From positions 78,554,001 through 78,618,000 of the forward strand of contig OZ231126.1 of the NCBI GenBank assembly GCA_965153355.1: a stretch of DNA of 64,000 nucleotides, in the 5' to 3' direction. The DNA comes from Flaccisagitta enflata (Eukaryota; Chaetognatha; Sagittoidea; Aphragmophora). The first letter of the stretch is position 1. Every line of letters begins with the position of its first letter. The notes under the pieces were generated by a model, which saw nothing but the letters and a program-made list of their open reading frames with translations, did not search any database and was not told the DNA's origin. Both the position numbers and the translations under genes were made by a program. Shown here one piece after another: positions 57,304-64,000 of this stretch.

Positions 57304-57882
57304 CAGTGGGGTTCGTGGAATGACAGCCTAAACTGGAGGAAGGTATTTAAGTGTCTTAATTTTATTTGACAATTGATATTTGAAATATGTTGTTCACTGA
57401 TGCTTTGTCCCTGAGCTGGTTGCTATAACCAAAATTATTTTAAAAACATTTATAACGACTAAAATATCAATATTTTGAAATATTGTCAGGAACATTGCCT
57501 GTAATAAATTTGTTACTTTTCCACAGTATACTTGTAAGAATATTGTTGCCTGACCGTTGCTAAGGGGCATCACACCTAGCAACCGCTAAATGATGCTCCC
57601 TAGCAACGGCTAAACGAGCAATATTCTTACAGGACATACTGTGGGAAAGTTGTAGCCAATCTAATTTTGAGCAATGTTCCCTGATAATATTTGTCAAAAT
57701 ATCGATATTCTAGTTGTTATGAATGTTCAAAAAAATAATTTTGGTTTCCATAGCAACCAAAAAACTCAGGGACAAAAGCATCCAGTGAACAACTTATATT
57801 TCAAATATCAAGTTCGTCAAATGAAATTAAGACACTTAAATACCTTCCTCCAGTTTAGGCTGTTATTCCTCGAACCCCACTG
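57304..57882. mobile_element. Tc1/mariner-type MITE, 579 bp, TA target duplication
   Basis: Ends CAGTGGGGTTCG and the inverse, flanked by TA at 57302-57303 and 57883-57884. The arms extend over almost the whole element (cctaaactggaggaaggtat, taagtgtcttaatt) at about 90 percent. CAGT termini with TA duplication are the Tc1/mariner signature. No transposase. Confidence 0.92.
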
Positions 57883-57970
57883 TATCAAAATCAAGATTAT
57901 CTAGCGCATTCCTATCGACCTACTTTCACACTAGGGAACCATTTCAGACGCATTATCAGCCTTCATGATC

Positions 57971-59180
57971 ATGAGTATTGAGAAAGCTGGATGAACGGTC
58001 ATCTGTTAATTCCCACCCCGTCATCTACTTTAGTTGAATATTATTACTTTATTTTATTGACACCTACCCGAATCTAAGGTAAGCGTACACGACGAACTAC
58101 CGACAGGACGGTCAGTGTTTTTAGGTGCAACAAAGCACCTTTATAACTGGCTGTGTTCGTTGGTTTGTCGGTCTGTCGGTCTATCGGTCTTTAACGCATT
58201 CGTTTGACGATCCACACGTCGCACCTTATTGGCCTACTTGGCCTTTTTCATTGATGCATAGATGAAAAGTAAAATCAAAGGCTCTGATCAAACGCACTGT
58301 TTGATGCTGCCCCCCCCCCACCCCACCCCCCCCCTAAACTATCCTCCTCTTCCTCCACCTCCTCCCCTTCCTGAGTATTGAGAAAGCTGGATGAACGGTC
58401 ATCTGTTAATTCCCACCCCGTCATCTACTTTAGTTGAATACTATTACTTTATTTTATTGACACCTACCCGAATCTAAGGTAAGCGTACACGACGAACTAC
58501 CGACAGGACGGTCAGTGTTTTTAGGTGCAACAAAGCACCTTTATAACTGGCTGTGTTCGTTGGTTTGTCGGTCTATCGGTCTTTAACGCATTCGTTTGAC
58601 GATCCACACGTCGCACCTTATTGGCCTACTTGGCCTTTTTCATTGATGCATAGATGAAAACTAAAATCAAAGGCTCTGATCAAACGCACTGTTCGATGCT
58701 GCCCCCCCCCCCCGCCCCACCCGCCCCTAAACTATCCTCCTCTTCCTCCACCTCCTCCCCTTCCTGAGTATTGAGAAAGCTGGATGAACGGTCTTCTGTT
58801 AATTCCCACCCCGTCATCTACTTTAGTTGAGTACTATTACTTTATTTTATTGACACCTACCCAAATCTAAGGTAAGCGTACACGACGAACTACCGACAGG
58901 ACGGTCAGTGTTTTTAGGTGCGACAAAGCACCTTTATAACTGGCTGTGTTCGTTGGTTTGTCAGTCTGTCGGTCTATCGGTCTTTAACGCATTCGTTTGA
59001 CGATCCACACGTCGCACCTTATTGGCCTACTTGGCCTTTTTCATTGATGCATAGATGAAAAGTAAAATCAAAGGCTCTGATCAAACGCACTGTTCGATGC
59101 TGCCTCCCCCCGCCCCACCCCCCTCCCCACCCCCCCCCCCCTTAAACTATCCTCCTCTTCCTCCACCTCCTCCCCTTCCT
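57971..59180. repeat. Tandem triplication of a roughly 395-bp segment, each with a family C element
   Basis: Three units begin gagtattgagaaagctggat near 57972, 58373 and 58765 and end with a C-run plus tcctcctcttcctccacctc. Family C elements lie at about 58117-58243, 58518-58637 and 58911-59036. Units differ by few substitutions, one 8-bp loss in the (GTCN)n run, and C-run length. The third unit is followed by unrelated Pro-codon-like sequence. Confidence 0.93.
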
Positions 59181-59184
59181 CCTC

Positions 59185-60253
59185 CGGCTCGTTTTCCACC
59201 ACCGCCTCCATTTCATCATCAGCTTCTTCTCGATTTCAACCATGTTTATTCTCCTGTTGCTCAAGCAGGAGGTGAAATTATAAGAGAGAAGTGAAATTGT
59301 AAGAGAAAAGTGATTTTCCCTTCTTTTTTTCAGCCGTGGTGTTGATCCTTTGTTTTAAAACTCTCTCGAAAGCCATGAATTCATGAGTAAGTGGGAAAAT
59401 ATGATTTATTTCATGTTATGAATTTAAATGAAACGTGATTCGCTTTTATTGGGAATTAATCAACATGCAATAAACAATTGTAAATTAACTTTTTGTACCG
59501 GCCTCTCCCTGTCTTTCTGACCGTGTCTGCCTGCCAAACGCAATGATCAAAAATTGTTCGTTTGTCTGTCTTTCAATCTATCTTTTTGTGTCCGCCTGTC
59601 TCATTGCAGAAAACATCTGATCCCTGAAACAATGCTCTACATAATCTAAACTGTATCATCATAATTTTTCACAGAAATAGAAATTTTTAATTTCTGAGAA
59701 AGCAAAAATAGCTAGTTATCTTTTTGTGTTTTGTGCTTATTAGCCTTTATGATGTCTTCTACAAAAAAAAACTATAAGTAATTTTTTTTTGGTCAGTTAG
59801 GCAACTCTTAATGCTTTGATACAGGTTTGTTTTGATTGAAAATGTGAGTTTTCCTGAAATGATCATTAGTTATTACAGATGTTTTGACAGTTCGTCTCTC
59901 TCTCTCTCTCTCTCTCTCTCAACTTTCCACAGGGGATCGCTAGATAGTTCCATTTAGCGATCCCTCATTTTAGGTTGGTCCTTAACCTGCGATACAACAA
60001 GTGCCACACACGCACAAAGTAAAAAATCTGATCATCATATAAGATTGATCCAAGAGAGGAAGTAATTCCTGTGCATATGTCAACGTCAACTGCATATGAA
60101 AGTCGTCCCTCACAGCCCTATCAATTGTCGAAGCTCATCCGTGCACAATTGCGCATGACTCCATTTGAAATATTGTTCAAAAGATTATTTCTCTAGAAAA
60201 AAGTAAAGGAAGAAGTTTCTTGGACAAAAAGCTCCCCCAAATAAAAAATCAAA
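59185..60253. other. Upstream region of the Lys/Glu-repeat gene
   Basis: No coding exon. A (CT)n at 59897-59920 followed by caactttccacag (59932) looks like a splice acceptor, so 59933-60253 may be a 5'-UTR exon. A Pro-rich frame at 59100-59215 comes from C-runs and is not called. Confidence 0.35.
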
Positions 60254-63200
60254 ATGAATCGCCTCTTTGATAAAGGCATCAAGAATTTGCTGAAGAAAGA
60301 ATTCGAGGCTGACAAAGAAATCGACAAGAAGCAGCAGAACCTCGTCGCCTCCTTTCTAGCCGGAGGCGGCCAGCCGGAATACCTGTCTGATGAAGAGGAG
60401 GAAGACACAGCGGCAGGAGCTGCAGGAGGAGGAGCAGGAGCTGCAGCAGGAGCAGTAAGCAAATCGGAGGAGACATCAAACGCCATCGAAGAGATCGTTT
60501 ATGGAGCTGAAGGCGATACGACGAAAGTGTTGACGACGACGACGATGACCATCACGTCGTCGACGGTCGTCAGCGCACCGGCGGCGGCTGCGGAGGCGAT
60601 GCAGCAGCAGCAGGGATTTGTCATTTCCTCGAAATCGATTTCCGGTGGAGGAACTATGACTGCGGAATCTGCTGGCAACTTTGTTACTCAAGTCGCTGCA
60701 GGAGATGTAATGGTTCTGCAGCAACAGCAACAGGAAATCGCAGATGTGAATGAAGGGGAGGTTATAATCACGCAGCAGCAGCAGACGACGACAAAGAAGA
60801 CAACTACCTCCGTAGTCACGACCAAAGGGCCGGCTTCAGACGCGACGGCGACGGCGGCAACAACCACCTTGACAACGGTGGAGGTGGATTATACGCCCGC
60901 TGAGGTGAGCTCCACCACCGTCACCGTATCAGCGGACGCTGAGGCAGCTTCGGTCGTTGAAGCGGCGGCAGTTGCAGCTGCTGCAGCGGATGTCAAGTCG
61001 GATGCTGTCACTGAGAAACAGACAACGGTGGAGAAGAAGGAAAAGATTACCGGAGTTCAGCAACAACTGGAATCGATTTCCAACACAGTCATAGAAGTGG
61101 CTCAAGTTGAGGCAGCACCTGTCGTGGCAGAAGCAGCACCTGCCGTGGCAGCAGCAGCACCTGCGGTGATTTCTACAATTGGAACAACCATAATGGAAGC
61201 TTCGCCCGCTGTTATGATGCAAGAAGGATCCATTCTACAAGAGACGCCATCAGCAGACGTGACAACCAAAACGGTTACCACAACAACTACCGTGAAGTCA
61301 GAGTCGGTAGATGGCTCTGCCATTAAGTCGACCACCTTCAAGCAGGTGGCCTCACCCGAACCTGTTGAGGTTGTGACAAAGACCACTAAAGTTTCGCAGC
61401 AAATTGAGCAGGAGCTGAAGCCGCAGAAGTCCGAGTTGGCTGCAGCATCTTTGACAGCAAAGGAGGTGGTATCAACCGCTATTGTGACTGCAGTGGCGGA
61501 AGTGGATCTTGCTGCTGCAAGGGAGAAAGATGCAGGGGCTGAAACACAAGCTGCCACAACAAAGAATTCAAAGTCTGAGGCAGCGCCTGATGTTGTAAAG
61601 GACGTCATCCTTCTGAAGGAGAATGATGCTATCCTTGATATACAGGCAGAGGTCAAGGTTGAAGTGAAGAGAGACGACATTATTGATGATAAAATCAGCA
61701 AGGCGCCTGAGAAAAAGGAAGAAGCCTCGATTGATGGAAAGAAAGATACCATCCTGAAAAAGATGAGTGACGCCGTTTTGGACAAGACCGAAGGAGCAAC
61801 TGTCGAGGAGAAGAAAGTGATCATCGTTGATACCAAGAAAGATGCCTCTGATGAAAAGACAGAAGATTCCACTGTTGAAAAAAAGAAAACTGTCATTGAG
61901 AAGAAAGAGCAAGTTGTTGTGGATAAAAAAGAAGTTGCTGTCATTGAGAAAAAATCAGAGCCAGTTGTCGAAAAGAGAAAAGGAGCGTATACTAAGCAAA
62001 GAGCGATTGTTAAAAAAGAAGAAGATGCGGTAACTGCCTCAGTGGTACAAGAAGTTGAGGAAACTGATGCTATCAACCAGGATCAAGCTGAACTTGAGGC
62101 AAGAAGAGAAATCATTTATGATAAGGATGTGAGGGCTATCAATGGCACCATAAAAGTAGAAGCAGTTGTATCTGGCAAAGAAATGAAAGAGGTCATTCTC
62201 GAAAAGAAGGAGGATGTTGGTCCAATCAAAAAGAAAGAAATTGTTACAAAAAAGAATGATGACATCATTGTTAAAGAGAGTGAAGATTCCCCAGTCACAA
62301 AAAAGAGGGAAACTGCTATCATCGAAGACAAGAAGGAAGCAGCCACTCATCTGAAGAAGAAGAAGGCAGGTATCATGCAGGATAAGAAAGAGACAGCAAT
62401 CCTTCAAGAAAAGAAGGAGGCTCCCACCGTGGCTGAAAAGAACAAAGCTGCAATTATTGAAGAAAAGAAAGATGCTGCGATCATTCTAGGAAAGAAGGAA
62501 GCTGCAATCTTTCAAGAAGAGAAAGAAGCTGCAGTCATCCAAGAAAAAAAAGATGCAGCCATTATTGAAAAAAAGAAAGAAGCTGCCATCATAGAAGGAA
62601 AGAAAGATGCAGCCTTCGTCCAGGAAAAGAAAGCGGCTGCCGTCATTCAAGAAAAGAAAGATGCATTCATAGTTCAAGAACAGAAAGATGCAGCCATTGT
62701 TCAAGAAAAGAAAGAGATTGGCACTATTCAAGAAAAGAAGGAAGCTGCAGTCATTCAAGAAAAGAAAGAAGCTGCAATCATTCAAGAAAAGAAGGAAACA
62801 GCGATCATTCAAGAAAAGAAAGAGGCTGCGATCATTCAAGAAAAGAAAGAAGCTGCGATCATTCAAGAAACGAAACAGGCAGATATCCCAAGTGTAAAGA
62901 AAGAAAGTGTTCAGGTTACCAAAGAAATCATTACAGTCAAGAAAACGGAGGAGGTCATTGGTGGAAAAAAGAAAGATGTAGTTGTTGAGAAAACGAAAGT
63001 GGTAAAACCAGATCCTGTACCAGCTCCAGTTGAAGTCAAGGATGCTGTATCCACAATTCCCACTGCACCAACCACTGAAATTGACGTGGAGCCTTACTTG
63101 GGGCCAGCCTCAGAGCCCGATGGTCAAAACGCACCAGAGATGGTCATTTGCTTACAGCCGACCACGGAGGTATTGGTTATCTCTGAGCCTGCTGACCCTG

Positions 63201-63343
63201 ACACTCCCGAGGTCATCAAATGCTTCAAGCCGTATCCCCAAGAAGTAACCACTTGTGTCCAACTTACTGACAGCGTCCGTATCCCGGATTACGCCGTACT
63301 GCCGGCAGTCGAACAAAGACAACAGAACAGATCGTCAGCGTTG
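60254..63343 (+). CDS. Unknown low-complexity protein, exon with start codon: Ala/Thr/Val-rich then Lys/Glu repeats
   Basis: I do not recognise this gene. The ATG at 60254 (atcaaaATGa) opens 1,030 codons to the donor TTG|gtaatt. Residues 1-35 look like an amphipathic basic helix (MNRLFDKGIKNLLKKEF, then DKEIDKKQQNL). Residues about 50-75 are acidic then Ala/Gly-rich, about 80-400 Ala/Thr/Val/Gln-rich, and about 400-890 carry degenerate Lys/Glu repeats. The end of this region is a near-regular 8-residue repeat of the form AAIIQEKK. Residues about 940-1010 hold two related Cys motifs (PEMVICLQP and PEVIKCFKP) and a third Cys in EVTTCVQL. There is no signal peptide or TM segment, so it is likely cytosolic or nuclear. 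A charged, extended or coiled scaffold is a guess. Continuous coding over 3 kb in this stop-rich region makes a real gene very likely. Confidence 0.85.
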
Positions 63344-63417
63344 GTAATTTTTTAACATTGTTTTACATATTTGAATCTTTTTTCTTCTCTTTTTTTTTTG
63401 TTGACGGAAAAAACTAT

Positions 63418-63443
63418 TGTTGTAGTTGTTGTTGTTGTCGTAG

Positions 63444-63529
<86 letters not shown>

Positions 63530-63532
63530 GAT
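63418..63532. repeat. (GTT)n microsatellite in the short intron
   Basis: About 36 units; it starts 75 bp after the 63343 donor. Confidence 0.97.
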
Positions 63533-63661
63533 GATGCTGTTGTTGTTCTTGTTGAAATAAAAATCTCTCTGGCTGATAAGATGGAAAATTCTGAACAAAA
63601 ATAAGGAAAGAGAAGAAGGATGAAATAATTTCATTTTCTGTATCATGTTTCACGTTTGCAG

Positions 63662-63839
63662 AACTACTCCTGGACGCTTCGTGGTGCTTTGAACGGAGAT
63701 TTCATTTCCGCCTCTGGATCGACTGACTTCAAAAATGGCGTGGCTTCCGCCAAAGGCACAGTCGGCGAAGGAGGGCCTCTCAATCACTCCGCCTGGATTT
63801 GGGGTGGATTTTCTCATTTCGGACTCGCGTGGATGAAAG
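63662..63839 (+). CDS. Same gene, second exon; gene runs off the window
   Basis: The acceptor cacgtttgcag is followed in phase 0 by NYSWTLRGALNGDFISASGS and then a Gly/Ser-rich, less charged segment ending WGGFSHFGLAWMK. The donor is AAAG|gtgaga in phase 1, so at least one more exon lies beyond 64000. The 318-bp intron carries a (GTT)n array. The segment differs in composition from the repeat region and may start a folded domain; I do not recognise it. Confidence 0.75.
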
Positions 63840-64000
63840 GTGAGAAGACAAGAGAGAAGACGTAATGGCGCCTTAGGGCGGGTGTGTATTACGTGGGCCA
63901 GAGTGCTCAGGAAAATCTAATACTTAAATGCAACGCAATAGTTCTCATTAACAAATGCTTTCAAATTACAAATTTGATATCGATAGAGAAATATTTTCAA
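63840..64000 (+). other. Start of an intron, window edge
   Basis: Donor gtgagaag, then AT-rich sequence with nothing recognised. Confidence 0.6.

Noticed and set aside
59055-59294. Pro-rich frame upstream of the Lys/Glu-repeat gene
   Set aside because: Made of C-runs and CCTCCT words from the third tandem unit; no splice or conservation support.
60193-62866. Minus-strand frames opposite the 1,030-codon exon
   Set aside because: Shadows of the Lys/Glu and Ala repeats; short and overlapping, while the plus frame is continuous with a proper start and donor.

Overview
This is eukaryotic nuclear DNA. It has long introns with GT..AG borders, a reverse transcriptase of LINE type, TA-flanked inverted-repeat elements, and extreme amounts of micro- and minisatellite. 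A TMEM63-type channel gene and a LINE that reads like those of invertebrates suggest an invertebrate animal or a close relative. I cannot name the species. I saw no rRNA, tRNA, CRISPR array or prokaryotic feature.

Layout. 1-5703: no gene recognised; simple repeats and dispersed-element remnants. 5704-36584 (+): one large gene for a TMEM63/OSCA/CSC1 (DUF221) mechanosensitive cation channel, pieced together from ten exons whose splice phases all agree. The first exon or exons, coding the extreme N-terminus, are not identified. The introns (94 bp to 7.6 kb) are filled with microsatellites, minisatellites and mobile-element copies. A 31-bp tandem duplication inside the exon at 31187-31536 breaks the reading frame; removing one copy makes the joined exons open from 5704 to the stop (1,045 codons including stop). 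36600-60250: no confident gene. This stretch holds a broken LINE (RT domain split by a 0.7-kb insertion), nested palindromic elements up to 3 kb, and a 56-bp satellite array. 60254 to beyond 63839 (+): a gene of unknown function for a low-complexity Ala/Val/Thr-rich then Lys/Glu-repeat protein, whose second exon is complete but whose 3' end lies outside the window.

Two repeat systems dominate. The first is a set of short elements (families A, C, D, E here) sharing one plan: a 5' hairpin or inverted arm, a box like CTCTATAAGAGGCTTTGTCC, a (GTCN)n run, a variable middle, a matching inverted arm, and usually GGCCTTGTT at the end. The arm sequence differs between families, but the two arms always change together. 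The plan resembles Helentron-associated (HINE / mini-me type) elements, which is an inference. The second is a set of TA-flanked palindromic elements of Tc1/mariner-MITE style, several of them nested. Microsatellites lie unusually close to splice sites of the channel gene: (CT)n directly before acceptors, and (GTT)n, (GGT)n or (GAAT)n directly after donors.
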